Part shown: positions 17,271-23,923 of the stretch, piece by piece
How positions within the stretch are numbered: the first letter of the stretch is position 1
Layout: each line of letters begins with the position of its first letter
Program-made: the position numbers and the translations under genes
Notes under the pieces: generated by a model
The model's database searches: none
Told to the model about the DNA's origin: nothing
Seen by the model: the letters and a program-made list of their open reading frames with translations, nothing else
Assembly: GCA_964354365.1 (NCBI GenBank)
Contig: CAYGZM010000032.1
Coordinates: forward strand, 1-33,464
Reading direction: 5' to 3'
Length of the DNA stretch: 33,464 nucleotides
From: CAYGZM01 sp964354365
GTDB lineage: Bacteria; Planctomycetota; Phycisphaerae; Sedimentisphaerales; Anaerobacaceae

Positions 17271-18233
17271 ATGAATAGGTTATTTACGATAGCAAAGAAT
17301 ACCTTCATCGAAACACTCCGGCAGCCGGTCTATGCCATCATCATTGTTGCTGCGTTGCTCCTGTTCTTTCTTAGCCCGTCCCTGACGATGTACACAATGA
17401 GCGACGACAACAAGCTCCTGCGCGAGTTAGGGTTATCTACGCTGTTCGTGGCGAGCTTGTTCATTGCAATATTTTCGGCCGCCGGCGCGGTGGGCGAGGA
17501 GATTGAGAACAAGACGATAATTACGGTCCTGAGCAAGCCGGTCCAACGTCCGATATTTGTTGTTGCGAAGTTTATAGGCGTTATGGCCCCAGTGGCCCTG
17601 GCACACTATATCTGCACGATTGCCCTGCTTATGGCGATAAGGCACGGCGTGCTTGAAACGGCGGCGGATACGCACGACTGGACGGTCTTAGGCAGCGCGG
17701 GGGTGGTCGCAGCGGCGGTTCTTTTGCTAAGTGCTTTTTTCAACTATGCTTACGACTGGAAGTTCTCATCGACCGCCATAGTTTTGACCGCTATATTCGC
17801 AACGTTTGCATTGGTGTTTCTGTGCTTTATCGACAGAGACTGGAAGTTCAACCCCAAGAATAACGGGATCAATGCGGTCGATATCTACGGCTCGATACTA
17901 CTGCTTTTAGCGGCGATGATAATCGTGGCCCTGGCGGTGGCGCTGTCGGCGAGATTCAATATGGTGGTAACGCTGTCGGCGTGCGTTGGGGTTTTCCTGT
18001 TAGGTTTGGTCAGTGATTATGCCTTCGGGAGATTCGCCGACGCCCATCTCTGGGCGAGAATAGGCAGGTACTTGGTGCCGGATTTGCAGGTCTTCTGGAT
18101 AAGTGATGCTATTTACGAGGGAAGTCCGGTGCCCGCGAAGTACATCGTGATAGGCGCCTCTTACGCCTTGTGCTATACGGCGGGGATACTTGCGTTGGCG
18201 GTTGCGCTATTCCAGAGACGACAGGTGGGCTGA
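17271..18233 (+). CDS. ABC-2 type transporter permease without adjacent ATPase
   Basis: Integral membrane protein of 320 residues with about six hydrophobic helices and the segment AAGAVGEEIENKTIITVLSK followed by PVQRPIFVVAKF. This matches the motif region of the permease at 8032-9411 (SDIEHRQIYTVITKPIRR), so the two are distant relatives. It lacks the large extracytoplasmic loop of that protein. No ATPase gene is next to it; the closest is at 9404-10645 on the other strand. It is transcribed away from the SPFH operon and ends 10 bp from the convergent GNAT gene. The start has only a weak upstream AGGGAG at an unusually long distance. Confidence 0.82.
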   Translation: MNRLFTIAKNTFIETLRQPVYAIIIVAALLLFFLSPSLTMYTMSDDNKLLRELGLSTLFVASLFIAIFSAAGAVGEEIENKTIITVLSKPVQRPIFVVAKFIGVMAPVALAHYICTIALLMAIRHGVLETAADTHDWTVLGSAGVVAAAVLLLSAFFNYAYDWKFSSTAIVLTAIFATFALVFLCFIDRDWKFNPKNNGINAVDIYGSILLLLAAMIIVALAVALSARFNMVVTLSACVGVFLLGLVSDYAFGRFADAHLWARIGRYLVPDLQVFWISDAIYEGSPVPAKYIVIGASYALCYTAGILALAVALFQRRQVG

Positions 18234-18243
18234 AAAGAATTGA

Positions 18244-18720
18244 TTATTGATGATCGACTGTCGAGGCGTCCACGTCCCTTATGACGGCTGTTTCGTCGCA
18301 GTTTTCCTGCTTGGGGCATCGGGCGCAGTCGCTCCAGACCTTCATCGGGAGCGAGTCCGTTTCGACTACCTCAAAGCCCTGCTTCTGAAAGAAATCCGGC
18401 TCAAGCGTGAGGGCGAATAGCCGTGGGACGCCGAGCTTGCGAGCCTGCTCCACGGCGGCGGCCACGAGCATTTTTCCTATACCCCTGTCTTTGTTTGCGT
18501 AGTCAACCGCCAGGGATTTTATCTCGGCCAAGTCCGACCAGACGACCTCAAGCGCACAGCATCCGAGCACGGCGTCCTCTTCCTCGGCAACGAGAAACGT
18601 CTGCAGATTCTCATAGATATCCGCCAGTGAGCGGAACAACATTCTGTCCCGCTCGGCGTAGGAACCGATAAGGGAATTTATGCCCTTGACATCGGATATT
18701 TTCGCGCTGCGTATATTCAT
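18244..18720 (-). CDS. GNAT acetyltransferase, ArgA-like
   Basis: Protein of 158 residues. It has the GNAT fold, with FLVAEEEDAVLGCCALEVVW, then LAEIKSLAV and the acetyl-CoA loop NKDRGIGKMLV. The C-terminus has a cysteine motif, CARCPKQENCDE, shared with short ArgA-type N-acetylglutamate synthases that start arginine biosynthesis, together with FALTLEPDFFQKQGF. The ATG at 18720 (MNIRSAKISD) is chosen because this is the usual family N-terminus; an earlier ATG at 18747 adds nine atypical residues. No Shine-Dalgarno sequence is seen. No other arginine gene is nearby, so the substrate remains an inference. Confidence 0.82.
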   Translation of the reverse strand: MNIRSAKISDVKGINSLIGSYAERDRMLFRSLADIYENLQTFLVAEEEDAVLGCCALEVVWSDLAEIKSLAVDYANKDRGIGKMLVAAAVEQARKLGVPRLFALTLEPDFFQKQGFEVVETDSLPMKVWSDCARCPKQENCDETAVIRDVDASTVDHQ

Positions 18721-18734
18721 CGAGCAAGAGTATA

Positions 18735-18762
18735 GCCACCAAGACACGAAGGCACCAAGGAA
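18735..18762. repeat. Short degenerate repeat CACCAAGAC/ACGAAGGC/ACCAAGG
   Basis: Three near-copies of an 8-9 bp purine-rich unit lie just upstream of the acetyltransferase start on the minus strand. They are non-coding. A related short stretch (AGCCACAAAG) occurs near 10665-10675. Confidence 0.4.
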
Positions 18763-18958
18763 AAACCGAAGATAGAGGGAAACGATTTATTAACGTCCCA
18801 AAGGTTGGGGGCAATCCGGTTGTTCAGTTCCGGAACAGCCAATAGCGTCAAGGCTGCGGATGAAAAATAAAGGATGGAAGGCTGTTTCGGTCGGAATGGC
18901 GTTTTGCGTCTTCCACGGACTGACGCTGGAACGAGGGCCAGATCGGGGTCCCTGGAGT

Positions 18959-19258
18959 TTATCTCAGGTCGGGTATTCCTCGGGCCGCGTGCCATATCCG
19001 CAGAACGTGGATTGCACTATGTGTAGCATCCACTTGATAAACGATGCGATAGGGCCTTAGAATCGCCTCTCGGATAGACTCATCAGCCTTTTCCGGGACA
19101 GCACGGTTGGAAGATGGAAACTCTGCCGCAGTCTCCAAGCGGGCAAGAACACAGTCGGCAAGCCGTCCAGCCGCATCAGGAGCCTCCGCCGCAATGTATC
19201 GGACAATATCCCTCAGATCGTCAACAGCCGCCTGAGACCAGATTATCTGGAAAGCCAC
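18959..19258 (-). CDS. ParE/RelE-family toxin
   Basis: Protein of 99 residues, typical for ParE. Visible are WSQAAVDDLRDIVRYI, the central LRPYRIVYQVD strand and the C-terminal VLRIWHAARG, all usual ParE features. Family toxins poison DNA gyrase or cleave mRNA; which applies is not determinable here. The start is GTG at 19258, inside the antitoxin gene (16-bp overlap), as expected for translational coupling in type II toxin-antitoxin pairs. Confidence 0.88.
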   Translation of the reverse strand: MAFQIIWSQAAVDDLRDIVRYIAAEAPDAAGRLADCVLARLETAAEFPSSNRAVPEKADESIREAILRPYRIVYQVDATHSAIHVLRIWHAARGIPDLR

Positions 19259-19428
19259 TTTTTAAGACTCTCTTTCACATCCTTGTGGGGAATGACCTGC
19301 CCGCTTTTGATGTCCGCCAGCCCCTTGTCGAGGGCGCCGAGGAAGCGTATCCGCTCCTCGATGTCAGCCCAGCTTGCTGAATCCGGCAGTTCCCGAATGG
19401 TTTTGATAGCAATCTCTTTACTGGTCAT
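19243..19428 (-). CDS. Antitoxin of the ParE-type module
   Basis: Small protein of 61 residues lying directly upstream of, and overlapping, the toxin. The N-terminal half (MTSKEIAIKTIRELPDSASW, then ADIEERIRFL) looks like a dimerising helical segment. The C-terminal half contains GLADIKSGQVIPHKDVKESL, resembling the toxin-wrapping tails of short ParE antitoxins (ALDEGLADIEAGRVVSHEEV type). The ATG at 19428 is preceded by GGTGGT. No ribbon-helix-helix motif is obvious. Confidence 0.82.
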   Translation of the reverse strand: MTSKEIAIKTIRELPDSASWADIEERIRFLGALDKGLADIKSGQVIPHKDVKESLKKWLSR

Positions 19429-19434
19429 ACCACC

Positions 19435-19463
19435 AATATACGGCGAGAACGCGCGAAAAGCAA
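19435..19463 (-). promoter_or_regulatory. Possible promoter of the toxin-antitoxin module
   Basis: On the minus strand: TTGCTT (19458-19463), a 17-bp spacer and TATATT (19435-19440). The -10 box ends six bases before the antitoxin ATG, so transcription would start at or within the start codon, giving a leaderless message. The -35 match is weak. Confidence 0.35.
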
Positions 19464-19592
19464 GTGAATTATCTCAAATCCTTCCTTGCGGCAGCGCGCT
19501 CCCACGCAGTGGAGCGTTGCCGGACAGACCAGTGGCCACTCACAGTTGAATTTGTGGGTGGTGTTCGCTTAGTAGGCGGGTAAGGGTTGTGG

Positions 19593-19616
19593 ATTCCTGC
19601 CTGCGCAGGAATGACA
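19593..19616. repeat. Hairpin repeat ending in AATGACA
   Basis: The arms ATTCCTGC (19593-19600) and GCAGGAAT (19605-19612) enclose CTGC, followed by GACA. The architecture is the same as the repeat at 167-190, with compensating changes in both arms that keep the stem paired. Confidence 0.6.
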
Positions 19617-19745
19617 ACTGGCGGCGGTCGCAGGAATGGCAGCCAACAAGATCAACGTTGACGGGCTACTATGCGGAGCGGAGAGAATAACGAATATCGA
19701 ACAAGGAATGGCGAACGTTCAAGTTCTGCGGCGCTCGGCGCAGGA

Positions 19746-21926
19746 CTACGGGCTTACGACCTGCGTTCTAAAGGTTCTTTGTTCTCTTGGGAGTGTTTTG
19801 TTCTGCACGGGGCCTTCGGGGGTGTCTATCAGCAGCGTGCCGTCGTCGCTGAGCAGGTAGATGTCGCTGCTGTCGGGGAACTGGAACATTGCTTCGGGGG
19901 TGATTATGGGGAAATCATCGAGCATTGTAAGAATGCCGGTTGCCATATCGTACGCATAGAGTATCAGCAGCGGCGCATCGCTGCTCCCCTTGTGCGAGCC
20001 TGCAATGATAAGGTATTGACTGAGCGTGGGTGAATACTCCATACTCCGGATGCCAAGACCACTGAGGTCCAGCAGGATCGGCGGGGCGAAATTGGGGTCT
20101 GTGCCGCTCAAGACCACTTCCTCGGGGTTCAGCAAGTTGATGATCAGTACATTATTAACATCCTCGATGTGCGGTCTTGGGTTTCTAAAGGCGATGAACA
20201 TCGAGTTGCCGTCGGCTGAGGTGCACAGGCCCTCGATGTTCAGGCCTTGTTCCTTCGGAGCAAGATTCGGGATTTGGCTGGTATCGACGTGGCCACCGAC
20301 GACTCCTATAGCATCGGTCAGGCCCAGGTTGTAAATCGAGTCGTACTCGATCAAATGGTCGATGAGGTTGAAGTAGTTTCCGTCCACCGTGATGTTTGCG
20401 TCGGGACCGGCCTGTGTTACGGTCGTCGCAAAGAACTGGTAGCGGCTCAGCCTGTAGTCGCCGTCTCTGTCTCTGCCGTGTGACGTTATCCAGAAGATCC
20501 TGCCGTTAAACCAGGTTGCCCCCTCGATGTCGGGTTCGGGATGGGACGGATCGATGTTCAAGAACGGCCCAACGTTTGAATCGGCAATCGGGCGTGAGCC
20601 GGGGTTGTTCGAGTCGTATATGCAGAGTTTGTCGGTCTCGTCGCCGGCTGCGATGAACAGGTTGGCGTCGAGAGCCGCCGCTGCGGAGGCGTCGGCGATT
20701 TCTCTGTACAGTCCAAATGTCCAGACGGTTACGGCGTTTGACCACTGGGTCTCGTTGAGGCGGCTTGAAGTATCGCGGGCTTTGGTCCTGTACGTGTATT
20801 TCGTGTCCGGCATTAGGCTGTTCGGCTCAAAGGTGCTGGCGTACTGCCAGCCGCTGTCCGGTCCGTTGGCTGAGACACACTGGAAGTAGTACTCAACGCC
20901 GTTATCGGCGTCGGACGCGGACGTTGCCGCCATATAGACTGATGTTGTCGAGGTGGCCATGGGCTCGGTTTCCCAGGTCATAGTATTGGGGTCCGGCGGA
21001 GTGATATCGACGCCCTCAAGCCAGTGTGCGGCGAATTGGGCCAGGTCATTGTCGGCTACATTTGCATCGCCGGTGAAGTCCGCTTTGGCGCACGGTGAGT
21101 CTTGCGTGCATCCGGAGCTGCCCCAGTATCCGGCGAAGATTGCATAGTCGTCAAAGTCAACGTCGCCGTCGTAGTCCAGATCGGCGGTCGGCCGATATAC
21201 GGGCAGCAGCGAGAGGATTGCATTTCTGAGCATCAGCTTTGCCTGGTCGGTTGCGTCGTCGAAGAATTCGTAAGTCATTTTCGGCGTTGCGAAGAAAACG
21301 CGGGGTCCACCGGGGGCATACTGGGACCCGGCATAGTAAGAGCTTTCGCCGCCGAGCCACCGGGCGATCGCTACGTTGCCGCCGCTCCTGCCTATAACCG
21401 TGCCGGGGCCAGCGGACGACTGGTCGGAGTGGTCAATTTCCTTACCAGCCGGGAACATCCGAACGGTTCCGCAAGAGAGGTTAAGACCGGCGTAGATTTG
21501 GTCGTTAGGCTCGGCAATCACTATATGGGTAAAGGGGTTACTCATGGTGTCGCTGCCGTCCAGCCAATCCCAATAATCGTGTCCGCTGCTGCGGGCGAGC
21601 TTGATATTGTGATTGAGGATAGGGGCGTTCAGGTCGTTCCAGAAGTCCGCATCGGCGTTGTAGTCTTTGCAGTCGGTGTCGCGCGAGACGATGATCAGGT
21701 CGGCGGATTCGAGCTCAAGCCTTTTTCCGGCGATTAGTAGGTTCTCGTCATATCTGCCGGGGTCTATCTGCACATTGACGTTTCCCCTATAGACGTCCTG
21801 CAGAAATTTGGTGTAACCGCGTTCGGATTCGGCATTGCCGGTTACGATGATGATGTTGAGCGGCTCTGAACGAACCGCCGGCGCGAGAGCCGTCAGAAGA
21901 ACCAGAATTGAGATCGCCAGCCGCAT
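19746..21926 (-). CDS. Secreted dockerin-like and beta-propeller protein (DUF3616-like)
   Basis: Protein of 726 residues with a clear signal peptide (MRLAISILVLLTALAPAVRS). The N-terminal domain (about 22-245) has a flavodoxin/ThuA-like opening, LNIIIVTGNAESERG. Residues about 248-306 carry two EF-hand-like loops, DLDYDGDVDFDDY and DFTGDANVADNDL, in the dockerin-like arrangement with AGYWG and AAHWLEG. A fibronectin-III-like region follows (about 307-400). The C-terminal part looks like the DUF3616 propeller (DIEGATWFNGRIFWITSHGR, LNIEGLCTSADGN). The dockerin-like module is internal rather than C-terminal. The ATG at 21926 is chosen because the signal peptide begins there. Its partner and ligand are unknown. 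Confidence 0.8.
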   Translation of the reverse strand: MRLAISILVLLTALAPAVRSEPLNIIIVTGNAESERGYTKFLQDVYRGNVNVQIDPGRYDENLLIAGKRLELESADLIIVSRDTDCKDYNADADFWNDLNAPILNHNIKLARSSGHDYWDWLDGSDTMSNPFTHIVIAEPNDQIYAGLNLSCGTVRMFPAGKEIDHSDQSSAGPGTVIGRSGGNVAIARWLGGESSYYAGSQYAPGGPRVFFATPKMTYEFFDDATDQAKLMLRNAILSLLPVYRPTADLDYDGDVDFDDYAIFAGYWGSSGCTQDSPCAKADFTGDANVADNDLAQFAAHWLEGVDITPPDPNTMTWETEPMATSTTSVYMAATSASDADNGVEYYFQCVSANGPDSGWQYASTFEPNSLMPDTKYTYRTKARDTSSRLNETQWSNAVTVWTFGLYREIADASAAAALDANLFIAAGDETDKLCIYDSNNPGSRPIADSNVGPFLNIDPSHPEPDIEGATWFNGRIFWITSHGRDRDGDYRLSRYQFFATTVTQAGPDANITVDGNYFNLIDHLIEYDSIYNLGLTDAIGVVGGHVDTSQIPNLAPKEQGLNIEGLCTSADGNSMFIAFRNPRPHIEDVNNVLIINLLNPEEVVLSGTDPNFAPPILLDLSGLGIRSMEYSPTLSQYLIIAGSHKGSSDAPLLILYAYDMATGILTMLDDFPIITPEAMFQFPDSSDIYLLSDDGTLLIDTPEGPVQNKTLPREQRTFRTQVVSP

Positions 21927-21995
21927 CTTCACATTTATCTTCCAGAGACGAACTAATACACGCACCAAATCCCCAGCCCGTACCTACCTTTGAGT

Positions 21996-22024
21996 ATTGT
22001 ACCAGATTGATGCTGAAGAATCAA
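21996..22024 (-). promoter_or_regulatory. Sigma70-like promoter of the dockerin/propeller gene
   Basis: On the minus strand: TTGATT (22019-22024), a 17-bp spacer and TACAAT (21996-22001), giving a leader of about 60 bases before the ATG at 21926. Confidence 0.5.
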
Positions 22025-22241
22025 GCTGCCATGTGTGGTTTGTGGCACACAAGTGGAATATACCTCGTTTTCACTGATGCAACGGCGGTTTTTTGGGACG
22101 GCCGCAAAAGGGGGTTTCCTTCTCCGCTGACCGGGTCCGTGGGCGAGTTTGCGATGTGGAGCCTGACGGATGAAGTGGGGGTGTGAAGTTCTTTTCTGGT
22201 ACGCGGTAAACCTCTCGTCAACATTCTGTTACGCTCAGAGG

Positions 22242-22298
22242 TCATTCCTTCGACAAGCTCAGGACAGCGTCTGAGCCCTTCGCTTTGCTCAGCATGAC
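22242..22298. repeat. Hairpin repeat ending in CATGACA
   Basis: It begins CATTCCTTCGACAAGCTCAG and ends AGCATGACA. Inside, CTGAG (22271-22275) pairs with CTCAG (22288-22292). The ATGACA ending is shared with the other small elements of the window. Confidence 0.5.
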
Positions 22299-22360
22299 AG
22301 GAAAACGGGTTTGCCGGAAAATGATTTCACACCCCGGAGCGGCAAAAAATCGAAAAAAGG

Positions 22361-22389
22361 TTGGAAAAACCGCCGCACGCGATTAGAAT
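22361..22389 (+). promoter_or_regulatory. Sigma70-like promoter of the fatty-acid-like operon
   Basis: TTGGAA (22361-22366), an exact 17-bp spacer and TAGAAT (22384-22389). The predicted start near 22396 gives a leader of about 40 bases before the ATG at 22435. Confidence 0.5.
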
Positions 22390-22434
22390 ACACTGTTTTG
22401 GCGAACCGAGTATCGGTTGCAGTGTAAAGAGACT

Positions 22435-22905
22435 ATGAGATTCATACTTATCGACAAAGTTGTTTCGTTCGAGGTTGGCAGTCAACTGAGGGCGGTCAAA
22501 AGCGTTTCTCTGGCTGAGGAATACTTAGCCGATCATTTTCCCAGTTTTCCGGTTCTGCCGGGCGTATTGCTGCTGGAAGGGCTGGTCGAATCGGCGTCGT
22601 GGCTGGTCCGCAAGACCGAAGATTTTGCCCACAGCATGATACTGCTTGAACAGGCCAGAAATGTAAGGTATAAGAGTTTTCTGGGGCCGGGCGGGCAGAT
22701 TGAATATACGGTCGATGCCAAGGTGATCGAAGAGAACGTCAGCAGCTTTGCAGGTGTCGGCGTCTCGCAGGGCGAACAGATCGTGGAGGCAAGATTTGGG
22801 TTACGCCACTTTAATCTGGCCGACGAAGATTCGGCAATGGCGGGGGTCGATGGCGTGGTTATTGAGAATATGAAGAAGCGCTGGGGGCTGTTGTGGCGGG
22901 GTTAG
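22435..22905 (+). CDS. FabZ-like 3-hydroxyacyl-ACP dehydratase 1
   Basis: Hotdog-fold protein of 156 residues. It carries the FabZ active-site block DHFPSFPVLPGVLLLEG with catalytic His34 and Glu48 at the canonical spacing (14 residues). Family role: dehydration of 3-hydroxyacyl-ACP to trans-2-enoyl-ACP. The ATG at 22435 (MRFILIDK) is chosen because the paralogous dehydratase two genes downstream begins the same way (MRWIWIDK). By eye, 29 of the first 50 residues are identical between the two. The typical AMAQ after the catalytic Glu is replaced by GLVESASWL. First gene of a five-gene set (dehydratase, ACP, dehydratase, degenerate KS, KS). Confidence 0.88.
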   Translation: MRFILIDKVVSFEVGSQLRAVKSVSLAEEYLADHFPSFPVLPGVLLLEGLVESASWLVRKTEDFAHSMILLEQARNVRYKSFLGPGGQIEYTVDAKVIEENVSSFAGVGVSQGEQIVEARFGLRHFNLADEDSAMAGVDGVVIENMKKRWGLLWRG

Positions 22906-22939
22906 TTGAAATACTGAGAAATACAGGAGGTAATAGAGT

Positions 22940-23335
22940 ATGGCTGTGAGCAGGGAAGAAATTCTGCAGCGGGTTCAGGAGATTCTGGTCGATGCCCTGG
23001 GCGTGGATGACGACGAAGTTGCCGCTGAGGCTACATTGATGGGCGATTTGGGGGCGGAAAGCATTGACTTTCTCGATATAGTGTTTCGGCTGGAGAAGGC
23101 GTTCTCGATAAAGATTCCGCGAGAAGAATTGTTCCCTGCAGAGAGCCTGATGAACAATCCCGACTTTGTGAGCAACGGCAAATTGACCCAAGCAGGGCTG
23201 AAAGAAATACGGGAAAAACTGCCTCACACCGACCTGACTGTATTTGAGAAAAACCCCGATCTCAACAAGCTCGGCGATCTGTTCACAGTGAACGCGATTG
23301 TGAACTACGTTGATACCAAACTTAATGCCGGTTGA
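22940..23335 (+). CDS. Acyl carrier protein with C-terminal insertion
   Basis: Protein of 131 residues, about 50 longer than a standard ACP. Residues 1-60 match ACP, with GDLGAESIDFLDIVFRLEKA carrying the probable phosphopantetheine Ser41. The usual DSL is ESI here. After helix III (IKIPREELFP) there is an insertion of about 40 residues (SLMNNPDFVSNGKLTQAGL and onward) before the closing helix (FTVNAIVNYVDTKL). An excellent Shine-Dalgarno AGGAGG (22925-22930) sits nine bases before the ATG, one of the strongest in the window, consistent with high ACP expression. It is placed between the two dehydratase genes. Confidence 0.92.
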   Translation: MAVSREEILQRVQEILVDALGVDDDEVAAEATLMGDLGAESIDFLDIVFRLEKAFSIKIPREELFPAESLMNNPDFVSNGKLTQAGLKEIREKLPHTDLTVFEKNPDLNKLGDLFTVNAIVNYVDTKLNAG

Positions 23336-23368
23336 TACTCTTAGCCTGTCCCGGGTGTTTCATCCGCT

Positions 23369-23398
23369 GGGTGACTTTTGACGGGTCCGGCGTCACCC
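23369..23398 (+). promoter_or_regulatory. Possible stem-loop between ACP and second dehydratase
   Basis: The arms GGGTGAC (23369-23375) and GTCACCC (23392-23398) have a 16-base loop and lie 15 bases before the second dehydratase start. There is no T-tract. It could protect the ACP message or tune downstream translation; this is inference only. Confidence 0.3.
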
Positions 23399-23413
23399 CT
23401 GAAAAGCAATAGA

Positions 23414-23923
23414 ATGCGTTGGATCTGGATAGACAAATTTGTTGAGTTCAAAAGCGGGCAAAGCGCCGCGGCTGTCAAGAACGTGACTCTTGCCGAGGAG
23501 CATCTGCACGACCATTTTCCCGGTTTCCCGGTCATGCCGGAGAGCTTAATGATCGAAGGGATGGCGCAGACGGCGGGGATACTCGTCGGCGAGGCGGGCA
23601 AGTTCCGGGAAAAGGTCATCCTTGCGAAGATAAAAAAGGCGGTGTTTTTCGACTATGTAAGGCCCGGCGACAGCCTGAGGCTGGATGCCTTGATCGAATC
23701 CATCGCTCCTGAAGCAGCAAGCACAAGCGGAAAGATCACGCGAGGGGAGAAGTTGATTGCGGAGATAGACTTGATGTTCAGCCACATCGACCAAAACCTC
23801 GCGGGCAAGGAATTCCCGGATGAGAACTTCGTTTTCGCCGACACATCGGTATTTGACTGCCTTCTGCGTGACGTGGTTTCACATAGTGTCGGTTCAGGCA
23901 CGGCCGACGCGGAGCAGAAATAA
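23414..23923 (+). CDS. FabZ-like 3-hydroxyacyl-ACP dehydratase 2
   Basis: Hotdog protein of 169 residues, paralogous to dehydratase 1. The active-site block DHFPGFPVMPESLMIEGMAQ keeps His34 and Glu48. The Gly normally following the second Pro is Glu43, next to the pocket. It has a longer, polar C-terminal tail than dehydratase 1. The ATG at 23414 is preferred over a TTG at 23378 because it aligns with the paralogue start. Its TAA overlaps the next start codon (TAATG), so it is translationally coupled to the degenerate ketosynthase. A heterodimer with dehydratase 1 is possible (inference). Confidence 0.88.
   Translation: MRWIWIDKFVEFKSGQSAAAVKNVTLAEEHLHDHFPGFPVMPESLMIEGMAQTAGILVGEAGKFREKVILAKIKKAVFFDYVRPGDSLRLDALIESIAPEAASTSGKITRGEKLIAEIDLMFSHIDQNLAGKEFPDENFVFADTSVFDCLLRDVVSHSVGSGTADAEQK

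Larger units (their letters stand above)
19429..19745. other. Spacer between antitoxin and dockerin gene
   Basis: No gene was seen. It holds the candidate toxin-antitoxin promoter, a hairpin CGCTCC/GGAGCG (19497-19516), a hairpin repeat (19593-19616), and an A/G-rich stretch (about 19680-19715). Confidence 0.5.
21969..22434. other. Divergent intergenic region
   Basis: No gene was seen in 466 bp. It contains back-to-back promoter candidates for the dockerin gene (minus) and the fatty-acid-like operon (plus), with a hairpin repeat (22242-22298) between them. Confidence 0.55.
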
